A stretch of 41,973 nt of DNA, from NCBI GenBank assembly GCA_937975645.1, contig CALJTV010000014.1, positions 1-41,973 on the forward strand. Direction: 5' to 3'. A program made the translations under genes and the position numbers. Positions within the stretch are counted from its first letter, which is position 1, and every line of letters starts with the position of its first letter. This stretch comes from an uncultured Dehalococcoidia bacterium (GTDB taxonomy: Bacteria; Chloroflexota; Dehalococcoidia; GIF9; UBA5629). Positions 15,958 to 24,164 of the stretch are shown piece after piece. The notes under the pieces are model-generated. The model was not told where the DNA came from. It did not search any database and saw only the letters and a list, made by a program, of their open reading frames with translations.

Positions 15958-16443
15958 TCAAGGTGACGGGGCAAATTTCTTTCTCAAAGCATTGGCTACG
16001 TTGACCGGCACCATATCTTCGAGGCAGCCACCCAGTTGTGCCACCTCTTTTAGTAGGCTGGAACTGAGGAACTGGTATTGTAGGCTAGCCATAAGACATA
16101 CCAGCTCCAGGTCGGGTGCCAGTTTTTTGTTCATCATTGCCATTTCAAATTCTCGTTCGAAGTCAGAGCTCATACGTAGTCCGCGAACCATCACTTTTGC
16201 CCCTACTTTTCTGGCAAAGTCAACGGTAAGGCCCGAATATGCCTGTGCCCGGACGTTTTTGAAGGTGGACACCGCTTCTCGTGCCAATTTTACTCTTTCT
16301 TCGGTGCTGAACAGGAGTCGCTTTTCGGGGCGGTCATACACTCCAAGGATCAACTCATCGAAGATGGCTGAGGCACGCCTGACAATGTCCAGATGTCCAT
16401 TTGTTATCGGGTCAAAGCTGCCTGGATAGATGGCGATGGTCAA
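15958..16443 (-). CDS. coaD: Phosphopantetheine adenylyltransferase
   Basis: Fourth step of coenzyme A synthesis: 4'-phosphopantetheine plus ATP to dephospho-CoA. 161 residues, standard length. Nucleotidyltransferase motif GSFDPITNGH (8-17) and the second motif around QYQFLSSSLLKEVAQLGG. RGLRMSSDFEREFEMAMMN is also typical. Its start overlaps the end of rsmD by 4 bp; rsmD-coaD pairing is widespread in bacteria. Confidence 0.97.
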   Translation of the reverse strand: MTIAIYPGSFDPITNGHLDIVRRASAIFDELILGVYDRPEKRLLFSTEERVKLAREAVSTFKNVRAQAYSGLTVDFARKVGAKVMVRGLRMSSDFEREFEMAMMNKKLAPDLELVCLMASLQYQFLSSSLLKEVAQLGGCLEDMVPVNVANALRKKFAPSP

Positions 16444-16994
16444 GATTCTACCTCCTTGTGGAATATTGAGATGCAGGTATCGCCGTATTGTTTTTCTTTT
16501 ATCAGGGACAGACCGTCATATTTTTTCTGCAACTGGCGCCTAGAGGTGTGTGATACTATGACTATGGAGTTACTACCTATGAGCTTGGAGCTGGCAATTT
16601 GCTTGATGATTTCCTCGGTTGATCTGTCAGCGTACGGTGGGTCAAGGAATACCAAGCCATAGTTGCCTTCGAGGAAGGAAAGGGCTTTGCTGACGCTGCA
16701 GCAGTACACATGGGCTTTCTGCAGAAAGCCCATTTTAGTCAGATTTTCTTTTATCACAGCGCAGCATTCTGGTTCTCGTTCAACAAAGTCCACCCATGTG
16801 CTGTTGCGGCTGAGTGCTTCGATCCCCAGGGCTCCGCTGCCGGCAAACAGGTCAAGACACCGTGACCAGTCTGTGCTCATGGAGGATAAGATGGAGAAAA
16901 TGGCTTCTCTCACTCTGTCTGTGGTCGGACGCACAGCATGGCTTCTGGGTGTTTTCAATAGCTGACCTCTAGCTATACCACCTGTTACTCTCAT
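16440..16994 (-). CDS. rsmD: 16S rRNA (guanine-966-N2) methyltransferase
   Basis: About 184 residues. N-terminal RVTGGIARGQLLKTP, RPTTDRVREAIFSIL, SAM-binding LDLFAGSGALGIEALSR, and the catalytic N6/N2-methylase motif FLDPPYA are all diagnostic. I choose the ATG at 16994: the upstream in-frame ATG at 17009 starts one base after a perfect TATAAT box, so it would lie before the transcription start. The chosen start then has a leader of roughly 9 nt and no SD. Co-transcribed with coaD. Confidence 0.95.
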   Translation of the reverse strand: MRVTGGIARGQLLKTPRSHAVRPTTDRVREAIFSILSSMSTDWSRCLDLFAGSGALGIEALSRNSTWVDFVEREPECCAVIKENLTKMGFLQKAHVYCCSVSKALSFLEGNYGLVFLDPPYADRSTEEIIKQIASSKLIGSNSIVIVSHTSRRQLQKKYDGLSLIKEKQYGDTCISIFHKEVES

Positions 16995-17010
16995 TTCGAA
17001 ACCAGCCATT

Positions 17011-17038
17011 ATTATACCGCGGATAGCTAGTTAGTCAA
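17011..17038 (-). promoter_or_regulatory. Promoter of rsmD-coaD
   Basis: On the minus strand TTGACT (17033-17038), a 16-bp spacer and a perfect TATAAT (17011-17016). Transcription should start near 17004, which decides the rsmD start codon. The -35 is only 2 bp from the -35 of the opposite nuo promoter. Confidence 0.65.
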
Positions 17039-17040
17039 GC

Positions 17041-17070
17041 TTGTGTACCGCTTTTGCGGTTTGGTATACT
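17041..17070 (+). promoter_or_regulatory. Promoter of the nuo operon
   Basis: TTGTGT (17041-17046), an 18-bp spacer and TATACT (17065-17070), giving a leader of about 30 nt before nuoA. It lies back-to-back with the rsmD promoter, so polymerase binding at the two may compete. Confidence 0.5.
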
Positions 17071-17107
17071 TTCGCCTGGTATTTTTGTGGCTTAGGGTGT
17101 TCAATTG

Positions 17108-17476
17108 ATGCACGATTTTGGCTATGTGGGGATACTACTGGTTGTTGCCCTTTTCTTTGCCCTGACCACGCTGCTTTTGCCGGTAACACTGCGTATTTTG
17201 GGAATCGTTCCACGGAGGAGCAGCGCAGCCAAGAATTCCACCTATGAGTGCGGTATGTCCACTATTGGGAAGTCATGGGTGCAGTATAATTTCCGTTATT
17301 ACTTTTTCGCCGTCCTGTTTGTGGTTCTGGACGTGCTGGTTGTCCTGTTATTTCCGTGGGCAGTAGGACTTAGGGAGCTGGGGCTCACCGGTCTGGTGGT
17401 TGTGTTTGTTCTTCTTGTTATGCTGGCAGTTGCCTATGTCTACGCCTGGTTCAAGGGGGCACTTGAATGGAAATAG
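17108..17476 (+). CDS. nuoA: NADH-quinone oxidoreductase subunit A (complex I)
   Basis: 122 residues, three membrane helices, with the conserved NuoA segment [35 protein letters not shown] between helices 1 and 2. It is part of the membrane arm near the quinone site. The ATG at 17108 is preferred to the overlapping TTG at 17105. First gene of the eleven-subunit operon; it overlaps nuoB by 10 bp. Confidence 0.95.
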   Translation: MHDFGYVGILLVVALFFALTTLLLPVTLRILGIVPRRSSAAKNSTYECGMSTIGKSWVQYNFRYYFFAVLFVVLDVLVVLLFPWAVGLRELGLTGLVVVFVLLVMLAVAYVYAWFKGALEWK

Positions 17477-18060
17477 AAGGACACGAGCCGGCTCTGTCTG
17501 CATGGAATATCGATGTGCTGGAAGGCAAGAGGATAGAAGAGCTCAGGGTAGCTTCGCAGCAGCCAATAGCTGACCCCGATAACTGGCTGGGGGCTGAGCT
17601 CAGGCGCAACATATTGTTGACTACCGTGGACTACGCGGTAAATTGGGCGCGGTCGCGGTCGATATTTCCGTTGATGTTCGGTCTGGCGTGCTGTGCCTTC
17701 GAAATGATTGCCACAGCAGCCTCACGCTTCGACATAGCCCGTTTTGGCATGGACATCTTTCGCTGGTCGCCGAGGCAGGCTGATTTGATGATAGTTGCTG
17801 GTACCATAACATGGAAGATGGCGCCTGCCGTGAAGCTTATTTACGAGCAGATGGCAGAGCCCAAGTGGGTAATAGCTATGGGCGCCTGTGCTATAAGCGG
17901 TGGGACATTCAGGGAATCGTATAGTGTGGTGCCGGGGCTGAACCGGATTGTGCCAGTGGACGTGTATGTGCCAGGCTGTCCACCACGCCCTGAAGGGCTC
18001 ATCCATGGCATACGGCTAATACATCGGAAGATAATGAGTGAGAGCATCGGAAAGCGATGA
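17467..18060 (+). CDS. nuoB: NADH-quinone oxidoreductase subunit B (complex I)
   Basis: Holds the terminal cluster N2 next to the quinone. 197 residues; the four ligands are visible as C75 and C76 (LACCAFEM), C141 (MGACAISGG) and C171 (VPGCPPRPE). The N-terminal 45 residues are longer and more acidic than in E. coli NuoB and less conserved. Overlaps nuoA and, by ATGA, nuoC. Confidence 0.97.
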   Translation: MEIEGHEPALSAWNIDVLEGKRIEELRVASQQPIADPDNWLGAELRRNILLTTVDYAVNWARSRSIFPLMFGLACCAFEMIATAASRFDIARFGMDIFRWSPRQADLMIVAGTITWKMAPAVKLIYEQMAEPKWVIAMGACAISGGTFRESYSVVPGLNRIVPVDVYVPGCPPRPEGLIHGIRLIHRKIMSESIGKR

Positions 18061-18497
18061 CTGTATCTTTGGATTGCGAACAAGTAGCCAAAAGGTTGTC
18101 TCAGGAACTTCCTGGTTCTGTGGTAACGGTGGAAAAGCCGGCTATTGTAATAAGAACCGAGCGGCTGAGGGAAGTAGCCGAGTTTCTGAGAGGCAACCCG
18201 GATTTCGAGTTCAATTATCTAGCTAATCTCACCGCAGTAGATTATCTGGATTATTTTGAGGTTGTGTACCACCTGGTCTCTCTAACACACAACTACAGTC
18301 TGGTATTGAAAGTGAGATGCTATGACCGGGTGAAGCCGACAGTGCCTTCGGTGGTGGATATATGGCGGGCTGCTGATTTTCAAGAGCGAGAGGTGTATGA
18401 CCTCATGGGGATTGTATTCGATGGGCATCCTAACTTGAAGCGGTTGCTTTTATGGGAGGGTTTTGTAGGGCATCCGCTGCGAAAGGACTACTTGTAG
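18057..18497 (+). CDS. nuoC: NADH-quinone oxidoreductase subunit C (complex I)
   Basis: 146 residues, the 30-kDa subunit of the connecting module. Core signature [38 protein letters not shown]. It is separate from NuoD (the two are fused in E. coli). The ATGA overlap with nuoB implies translational coupling. Confidence 0.96.
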   Translation: MTVSLDCEQVAKRLSQELPGSVVTVEKPAIVIRTERLREVAEFLRGNPDFEFNYLANLTAVDYLDYFEVVYHLVSLTHNYSLVLKVRCYDRVKPTVPSVVDIWRAADFQEREVYDLMGIVFDGHPNLKRLLLWEGFVGHPLRKDYL

Positions 18498-18498
18498 T

Positions 18499-19602
18499 AT
18501 GACGCTGAAGACCGAGCCGTTCATTCTTAACGTGGGTCCACAACACCCTTCAACCCACGGTGTGTTCCGGATGAGGGTAACACTTGATGGTGAGGTGGTG
18601 GTTGATTTGGAACCTGTTATCGGGTATCTCCATCGGGGCATAGAAAAGCTGGCTGAGTCAAGGACTTATACTCAGATTATTCCGCTCACTGATAGACTGG
18701 ACTACCTGGCTTCGATGACAAACAATTTTGGCTATGTGCTTGCCGTAGAGAAGCTTGGTGGGATAAAGGTTCCTGAGCGGGCTGAGTATTTAAGAATTAT
18801 CATGGCGGAGCTGATGCGTATTTCCAGTCATTTGATGGCTGTGGGGTTCTTCTTGAACGACTTGGGAGCTATGATGACGCCAGTGCTGTATATGTGGCGT
18901 GAGCGTGAGAAAATTATGGACTTGTTTGAGATGGTTTGCGGACAGCGGTTGACCTATAACTACATGAGGGTTGGCGGTGTTTCCCAGGATATTCCGGATG
19001 AGTTTTTGCCAGCTTTGAAACGGTTTATAGATGAGATGCCACGGTTCATCGATGAGTATGAGCAACTGCTCTCACAGAACGAAATTCTGCTTGTTAGGAC
19101 AAAGGGGGTTGGTGTGTTACCTAGGGAGACAGCGATAAACATCGGTGCCAGTGGTCCGGTACTTAGAGCAAGCGGAGTGAAATGGGACATCCGCAAGGCT
19201 GACCCTTACTCCATTTATGACCGCTTTGATTTTGAGGTACCTGTCGGTAGCACAGGTGATTGTTATGACCGTTACTGGGTGAGGATTCAGGAGATGAGGC
19301 AGAGTGTGCGGATTGTGGCGCAGGCGGTAAAGCAATTGCCAGCGGGTGAAATTTGTGTCAAGGTTAAGCAGCCGTTGCGCTTGCCTGCAGGTGAGGTATA
19401 TGGACATGTTGAGGCGCCGAAGGGCGAGCTTGGTTTCTATTTGGTCAGTGATGGTTCCATAGCACCGTATAGGTTGCATATACGTCCACCAACTTTGATC
19501 AACCTTACAGCATTGAGGGATATGGTCATAGGATGGAAGATAGCTGACCTGATCGTCATTTTTGGAAGCATAGATGTCTGCCTTGGTGAGATAGACAGAT
19601 GA
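18499..19602 (+). CDS. nuoD: NADH-quinone oxidoreductase subunit D (complex I)
   Basis: 367 residues, the 49-kDa subunit that forms the quinone pocket with NuoB. Start region NVGPQHPSTHGVFRMRVTLDGE contains the quinone-loop histidines; EPVIGYLHRGIEKLAE and RVGGVSQDIP follow. Related to the large subunit of [NiFe] hydrogenases but without the nickel-binding cysteines, so it is not a hydrogenase subunit. One base separates it from nuoC, and its stop overlaps the nuoH start. Confidence 0.97.
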   Translation: MTLKTEPFILNVGPQHPSTHGVFRMRVTLDGEVVVDLEPVIGYLHRGIEKLAESRTYTQIIPLTDRLDYLASMTNNFGYVLAVEKLGGIKVPERAEYLRIIMAELMRISSHLMAVGFFLNDLGAMMTPVLYMWREREKIMDLFEMVCGQRLTYNYMRVGGVSQDIPDEFLPALKRFIDEMPRFIDEYEQLLSQNEILLVRTKGVGVLPRETAINIGASGPVLRASGVKWDIRKADPYSIYDRFDFEVPVGSTGDCYDRYWVRIQEMRQSVRIVAQAVKQLPAGEICVKVKQPLRLPAGEVYGHVEAPKGELGFYLVSDGSIAPYRLHIRPPTLINLTALRDMVIGWKIADLIVIFGSIDVCLGEIDR

Positions 19603-20711
19603 TGACACTGCTTGAGGAATTTCGTGCCTGGCTGAGTGCTGCGCTTCCAGAGTGGGCGGCTTATCTGATAGCCGGTATCGTGGGCATCTTCGTCGTACTG
19701 GGCTTCGTTCTGACCCTAGTGATAGTATTCATCTGGTATGAGAGGCGCCTGCTAGGACGGTTTCAGATCCGTCTTGGACCGAACCGGCTCGGTCCTGAGG
19801 GGATATTTCAACCGATTGCCACTGCCCTGAAGATACTGATTAAAGAAGACGTTGTCCCGGAAAAGGCTGATAGGGTTGTTCACTGGCTGGCGCCGATAGT
19901 GGTGTTCGTGCCGGTGCTGATGGTTTTTGCGGTCATACCATTGAGCCAAGGGGCAATTCTGGCTGACCTGAATGTGGGAGTGCTCTACTTGGTGGCTGTT
20001 GGTTCTGTATCAGCTGTGGGGATTTACATGGCTGGGTGGGGCTCGAACAACAAGTATGCCTTGATAGCTGCCATGCGGACAGTAGCTCAAATAGTGAGCT
20101 ATGAATTACCGGTGGTGTTGTCACTGCTCGGTGTGGTGCTGATGGTTGGGTCGCTCTCTATGACAAAGACCGTGGAGGCTCAGGTCGTGCCATTTATTGT
20201 TATGCAACCTTTGGGTTTTCTCATTTTCTTTTTGGGCGCACTGGCTGAGATGAACCGTTGCCCCTTTGATCTTTTGGAGGCAGATTCTGAGATCGTTGCT
20301 GGCTATCATACGGAGTATTCGGGGATGAAGTTTGCCATGTTCTATTTGGGTGAGTATGGTCATGCGCTGGCGTATGCCTGTATTATTACTACCCTCTTTC
20401 TGGGAGGCTGGCGCGGTCCGGTGCTGCCACCGTTCTTATGGTTCCTTATCAAGGTTGTAGCTGTGTTTTCTTTGATTGTCTGGTTGAGGGCTACATTGCC
20501 ACGGCTTAGGGTTGACCAGCTAATGGCTTTTGCCTGGAAAGGGCTTTTCCCGATGGCGCTGATCAACATATTTGTGGTTGCTGTGGAGATGTTGTGGCTG
20601 GTCGATATCTCACGATGGCTGGTAGTTGCGACAAACATCGTGTTAGCCGTGGTCTTAATACTGGCGTGGTCGAGACTATTTGTCTTAGGGAGGGGCAGAG
20701 TTGAAGTTTGA
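19599..20711 (+). CDS. nuoH: NADH-quinone oxidoreductase subunit H (complex I)
   Basis: 370 residues, eight-helix membrane subunit linking the quinone site to the proton channels. Family blocks WYERRLLGRFQIRLGPNR, AEMNRCPFDLLEADSEIVAGYHTEYSGMKFAMFYLGEY, and LRATLPRLRVDQLM are intact, including the acidic residues of the E-channel. The start is either of two consecutive ATG codons (19599, 19602) overlapping the nuoD stop. It overlaps nuoI by 11 bp. Confidence 0.97.
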   Translation: MMTLLEEFRAWLSAALPEWAAYLIAGIVGIFVVLGFVLTLVIVFIWYERRLLGRFQIRLGPNRLGPEGIFQPIATALKILIKEDVVPEKADRVVHWLAPIVVFVPVLMVFAVIPLSQGAILADLNVGVLYLVAVGSVSAVGIYMAGWGSNNKYALIAAMRTVAQIVSYELPVVLSLLGVVLMVGSLSMTKTVEAQVVPFIVMQPLGFLIFFLGALAEMNRCPFDLLEADSEIVAGYHTEYSGMKFAMFYLGEYGHALAYACIITTLFLGGWRGPVLPPFLWFLIKVVAVFSLIVWLRATLPRLRVDQLMAFAWKGLFPMALINIFVVAVEMLWLVDISRWLVVATNIVLAVVLILAWSRLFVLGRGRVEV

Positions 20712-21246
20712 AAGGTATGGGATAGGCGTGCTCAAAGGGATGGCGGTTACTTTCAGGCACCTGTTTCGCCCCCCAATTACGGTTCAGTACCCGGAGGAGA
20801 AACTGGTCCTATCAAGGAGATTACGGGGCTGCGAGCTGGTATGGTACCCTGAGAAGTGTACTGGCTGTGCCACCTGTGCCAAGAACTGTCCGCAGGGGAA
20901 CATTGAGATAGTCACTCATGTCGGTAACCAGAACAATTATATGGTAGATAAGTTTGAGGTAGATACTGGGCGGTGCATGTTCTGCGGGCTGTGTGTAGAG
21001 TCATGCCCTTACGAAGCCCTGGCCATGGGGCTGTGTTATGAAGGAGCAAAGTATCGGCGCCGGGACCTAGTGATGGCTAAAGAAGCGCTGGCTATTTCAG
21101 ATTCAAGGAAGCCAAGTGCGTATGCCAGACCAACTATTGAGGCAAGTTTGCCCAAACAGAGCCTGCTTGTCTATTGGGATAGAACAGACGGTGGACAGAA
21201 GCTGAGCCTTTTCCCATTGAGCAAAAAGAGAGGAAGAGGTGTTTGA
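20701..21246 (+). CDS. nuoI: NADH-quinone oxidoreductase subunit I (complex I)
   Basis: 181 residues. Carries the two 8-iron ferredoxin clusters N6a and N6b: C53, C56, C59, C63 and C92, C95, C98, C102. These pass electrons to N2 in NuoB. It starts at TTG with GGGG upstream. In complexes without NuoEFG this subunit is the place where ferredoxin or another donor is thought to dock. The C-terminal 60 residues after the clusters are basic and poorly conserved. Confidence 0.96.
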   Translation: MKFERYGIGVLKGMAVTFRHLFRPPITVQYPEEKLVLSRRLRGCELVWYPEKCTGCATCAKNCPQGNIEIVTHVGNQNNYMVDKFEVDTGRCMFCGLCVESCPYEALAMGLCYEGAKYRRRDLVMAKEALAISDSRKPSAYARPTIEASLPKQSLLVYWDRTDGGQKLSLFPLSKKRGRGV

Positions 21247-21724
21247 CATAATATTCTGGCTTTTGGCGCTGACGGCTGTGGTGGCAGCCCTGGGAGTGCT
21301 AGTTATGCGAGATGTGTTCAGGGCTGCGCTGAGTATGATACTGCTTTTTCTGGTTGTAGCCGGGATATATGTGACTCTTTATGCTGATTTTTTGGCTGTG
21401 GTGCAGGTTCTGATCTATGTGGGTGCCATCTCAATACTCATTGTGGTGGCGGTAATGTTGACGCAGGATGTCTGGAGGGGAAGTCCACCGGGGAAATTTC
21501 GCTTTACTGCTTTTCTGGTAGCTTTGGCTTTTCTGGTGGTGTTGGGCTGGGGGATTGTGGGTACCAACTGGCTCATGAGTGATGAGTTACCTAAACAGCC
21601 AACGGTGGCTGGCATAGGGGCAGGTTTATTTGGTGAGGGTGGGTATGTGCTAGCGGTTGAAATTGCTGGCGTCTTGCTGGTGGCGGCGATTATAGGTGCC
21701 ATCGCGCTAATGAGGGAAAAATAG
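21239..21724 (+). CDS. nuoJ: NADH-quinone oxidoreductase subunit J (complex I)
   Basis: 161 residues, five membrane helices, with the conserved NuoJ segment FLAVVQVLIYVGAISILIVVAVMLTQ that includes the pi-bulge helix moving during the catalytic cycle. Starts at GTG, overlapping nuoI by 8 bp. Confidence 0.95.
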   Translation: MFDIIFWLLALTAVVAALGVLVMRDVFRAALSMILLFLVVAGIYVTLYADFLAVVQVLIYVGAISILIVVAVMLTQDVWRGSPPGKFRFTAFLVALAFLVVLGWGIVGTNWLMSDELPKQPTVAGIGAGLFGEGGYVLAVEIAGVLLVAAIIGAIALMREK

Positions 21725-21727
21725 GAA

Positions 21728-22039
21728 ATGACGGTCGGTCTGGTTCATTATTTACTGCTTTCAGGAGTCCTGTTCAGTATCGGTCTTTATGGTGTGCTAG
21801 CCAAGCGTAATGTTGTGGTCATCCTCATGTGCGTTGAGATAATGCTCAATGCCACTAATGTTGCGCTGGTGGCGCTTTCACGGTACGTTGTGCCGGCGCT
21901 TCTGACCGGGCAGATATTTGCTGTGTTTGTTATCTTGGTAGCTGCGGCAGAGGTTGCAGTGGGGATAGCTATTGTCTTTGCAATCTACCGTAAACGTCAG
22001 TCTGTGAATATTAATGATTTTGATCTGATGAAGTGGTAG
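21728..22039 (+). CDS. nuoK: NADH-quinone oxidoreductase subunit K (complex I)
   Basis: 103 residues, three helices. The two membrane glutamates used in proton transfer are in the expected places (VILMCVEIMLNATNVALV and AAAEVAVGIAIVFAIYR). Starts at ATG 3 bp after nuoJ. Confidence 0.96.
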   Translation: MTVGLVHYLLLSGVLFSIGLYGVLAKRNVVVILMCVEIMLNATNVALVALSRYVVPALLTGQIFAVFVILVAAAEVAVGIAIVFAIYRKRQSVNINDFDLMKW

Positions 22040-22045
22040 CTAAAA

Positions 22046-22240
22046 ATGTGGGTACAGGTAAAAACAGCACCGAATCTAATGATAGCCGAGATGTGGAAGG
22101 AATTCTTTGAAGGGGAGGGGGTACCAACGCTGGTGCTGCCCGATACTGAGAAGCCCGGGGTTGGCGAGTTGGCTAGCTACCGTATTTTTGTGTCACAGGA
22201 AAAGGTTCATGTCGTCGAGGAGATTCTGAGGAGATTGTGA
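22046..22240 (+). CDS. 64-residue DUF2007-like protein inside the nuo operon
   Basis: Small soluble alpha/beta protein: MWVQVKTAPNLMIAEMWKEFFEGEGVPTLV, then a Gly-rich turn, YRIFVSQEKVHVVEEILRRL. This matches the pattern of DUF2007-type putative signal-transducing proteins (PF09413), in which one strand and helix lead to a second strand and helix. It is not a known complex I subunit. It starts 6 bp after nuoK and its TGA overlaps the nuoL ATG, so it must be made with the complex. Possible roles are regulation or assembly of the membrane arm; function is unknown. Confidence 0.8.
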   Translation: MWVQVKTAPNLMIAEMWKEFFEGEGVPTLVLPDTEKPGVGELASYRIFVSQEKVHVVEEILRRL

Positions 22241-24153
22241 TGTCCAGTTATGTCCCTTGGTTAATATTTCTCATCCCGCTGGGGTCGTTTATTGTCATCT
22301 CACTCCTGTTGAGACCGTTTTTTAAGCAACATCCGAGGGTCAGCGGTTATGTGACCATATGTTCTATCGGAATTTCCTGTCTTCTCTCCTTCTGGGTACT
22401 GAAGGAGGTCATAGCAACCCCTGAACACAGGATTGCTATACCTGATGTACAGTGGCTGCTTATCGGTAACTTAAACGTACACATAGGTCTGATCGTAGAC
22501 TCTCTGTCTGCGGTGATGGTGGTGGTGGTAAGCTTGGTCAGCCTTTTGATCCAGGTCTATTCTCAGGGATATATGCATGGTGATCCGGGCTACCACCGCT
22601 ATTTTGCTTTTATGTCACTCTTTACTGCCTGCATGCTGGGGCTGGTTTTGGCTGACAACCTTGTTTTTCTTTTTCTCTTTTGGGAGGGCGTTGGTCTGGG
22701 CTCTTATCTGTTGATAGGTTTCTGGTTCCATCGCCCCTCAGCGGCTAATGCGGCAAAGAAGGCTTTTATAGTCACTAGGTTCGGTGACTTTGGTTTTCTA
22801 GCAGCTATACTTTTTCTTTTCTACCATACTGGGACCTTCGATATTGAAGAGCTACACGCCATTGCCATCGCTGGTAGTCTGGCTGGCACTGTATTGACCT
22901 GGGCAGCGCTCGGCATTTTTATGGGGGCTGTGGGAAAGTCAGCGCAATTCCCGCTACATGTATGGTTGCCTGATGCCATGGAGGGCCCCACCCCGGTCAG
23001 TGCCTTAATACATGCGGCTACGATGGTGGCAGCCGGTGTATTTCTAGTAGCCCGTCTCTTCCCGTTATTTGAGCATTCCCACGTGGCGCTAACCACCGTG
23101 GCAGTCATCGGAGGTTTCACCGCTATTTTTGCTGCCAGCATGGGACTGGTAATGACTGACATCAAACGTGTCCTGGCATATTCTACTATCAGCCAGCTGG
23201 GTTATATGATGCTGGGTTTGGGGACCGGTGGGATTGCCCTTGGTATTTTCCACTTATTTAACCATGCCTTTTTCAAAGCCCTGCTGTTTCTTGGCGCTGG
23301 CAGCGTGAACCATGCTACTGGAACCTTCGACATGCGAGAGATGGGAGGACTGCGCAGGGTGATGCCATGGACGTATATCACATTTGTTGTTGCTTCTCTG
23401 AGCCTGGCTGGCATCTGGCCGCTTTCTGGGTTCTGGAGCAAGGACGAGATATTAGCTTCTGCTCTGGAGGGGAATACAGTGCTGTTCTATCTAGCTTTGG
23501 TGACAGTATTTATGACAGCTTTCTACATGTTTCGGGCTGTGTTCCTTACCTTCCATGGGGAGTATCGGGGAGGATCAAGTGCAGGAGATGGTGGACACGG
23601 TGGGAAGCCGCACGAGTCGCCCGCTGTCATGGTTGTGCCCATGGTAATCTTGGGGATACTATCGGTTGTTTCCGGCTGGCTGAATGTGACTGGTGCGTTT
23701 GATGGTTTTCTGGGGCATGCTACAGCCAGTGGGGGGCATGGTTTTGTTCAGGGGCTTTTCGGTGTTTTGTCCCATCCTCTGGCACTGGTATCTTTGATGG
23801 TGGCTGGGCTGGGCATTCTTCTTGCCTATGCTATGTATGACCGCAGGTGGATATCTGCGGAGACAGTCGGCAGGATGTTCAGACCAGTGTACACGATGCT
23901 ATACCGCAAATACTGGTTTGACGAACTCTACGAAAGGGTGATCGTGGTGCGCTTCTTGGTGGACGGTGTTTTTGCTGTTTTTGCCCGTTTTGATGCCCAG
24001 TTTATAGATGGTGCGGTAAATGGTGTAGCCAGTGGTGTTTCTTCCGCCGGTGCAGCGGTGCGGCGTGCGCATACAGGCCAGCTACAGGTCTATGGTATCA
24101 CTATGGCTGCTGGAATAATTGCCATCGCTGTCTGTTTCTATCTTTTCAGCTGA
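22240..24153 (+). CDS. nuoL: NADH-quinone oxidoreductase subunit L (complex I)
   Basis: 637 residues, the distal antiporter-like proton-pumping subunit. Conserved stretches FLFLFWEGVGLGSYLLIGFW, KSAQFPLHVWLPDAMEGPTPVSALIHAATMVAAGVFL and DIKRVLAYSTISQLGYMMLGLG are present, with the long C-terminal lateral helix and anchor (about 535-637). A His/Gly-rich loop (GGSSAGDGGHGGKPHESPA) is at about 447-465. Starts at the ATG overlapping the preceding TGA. Confidence 0.97.
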   Translation: MSSYVPWLIFLIPLGSFIVISLLLRPFFKQHPRVSGYVTICSIGISCLLSFWVLKEVIATPEHRIAIPDVQWLLIGNLNVHIGLIVDSLSAVMVVVVSLVSLLIQVYSQGYMHGDPGYHRYFAFMSLFTACMLGLVLADNLVFLFLFWEGVGLGSYLLIGFWFHRPSAANAAKKAFIVTRFGDFGFLAAILFLFYHTGTFDIEELHAIAIAGSLAGTVLTWAALGIFMGAVGKSAQFPLHVWLPDAMEGPTPVSALIHAATMVAAGVFLVARLFPLFEHSHVALTTVAVIGGFTAIFAASMGLVMTDIKRVLAYSTISQLGYMMLGLGTGGIALGIFHLFNHAFFKALLFLGAGSVNHATGTFDMREMGGLRRVMPWTYITFVVASLSLAGIWPLSGFWSKDEILASALEGNTVLFYLALVTVFMTAFYMFRAVFLTFHGEYRGGSSAGDGGHGGKPHESPAVMVVPMVILGILSVVSGWLNVTGAFDGFLGHATASGGHGFVQGLFGVLSHPLALVSLMVAGLGILLAYAMYDRRWISAETVGRMFRPVYTMLYRKYWFDELYERVIVVRFLVDGVFAVFARFDAQFIDGAVNGVASGVSSAGAAVRRAHTGQLQVYGITMAAGIIAIAVCFYLFS

Positions 24154-24164
24154 GGTGAGCATTT

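Noticed and set aside
18499..19602. NuoD considered as the large subunit of an energy-converting [NiFe] hydrogenase
   Set aside because: The nickel-binding CxxC motifs are absent at both ends and the full nuo gene order surrounds it.
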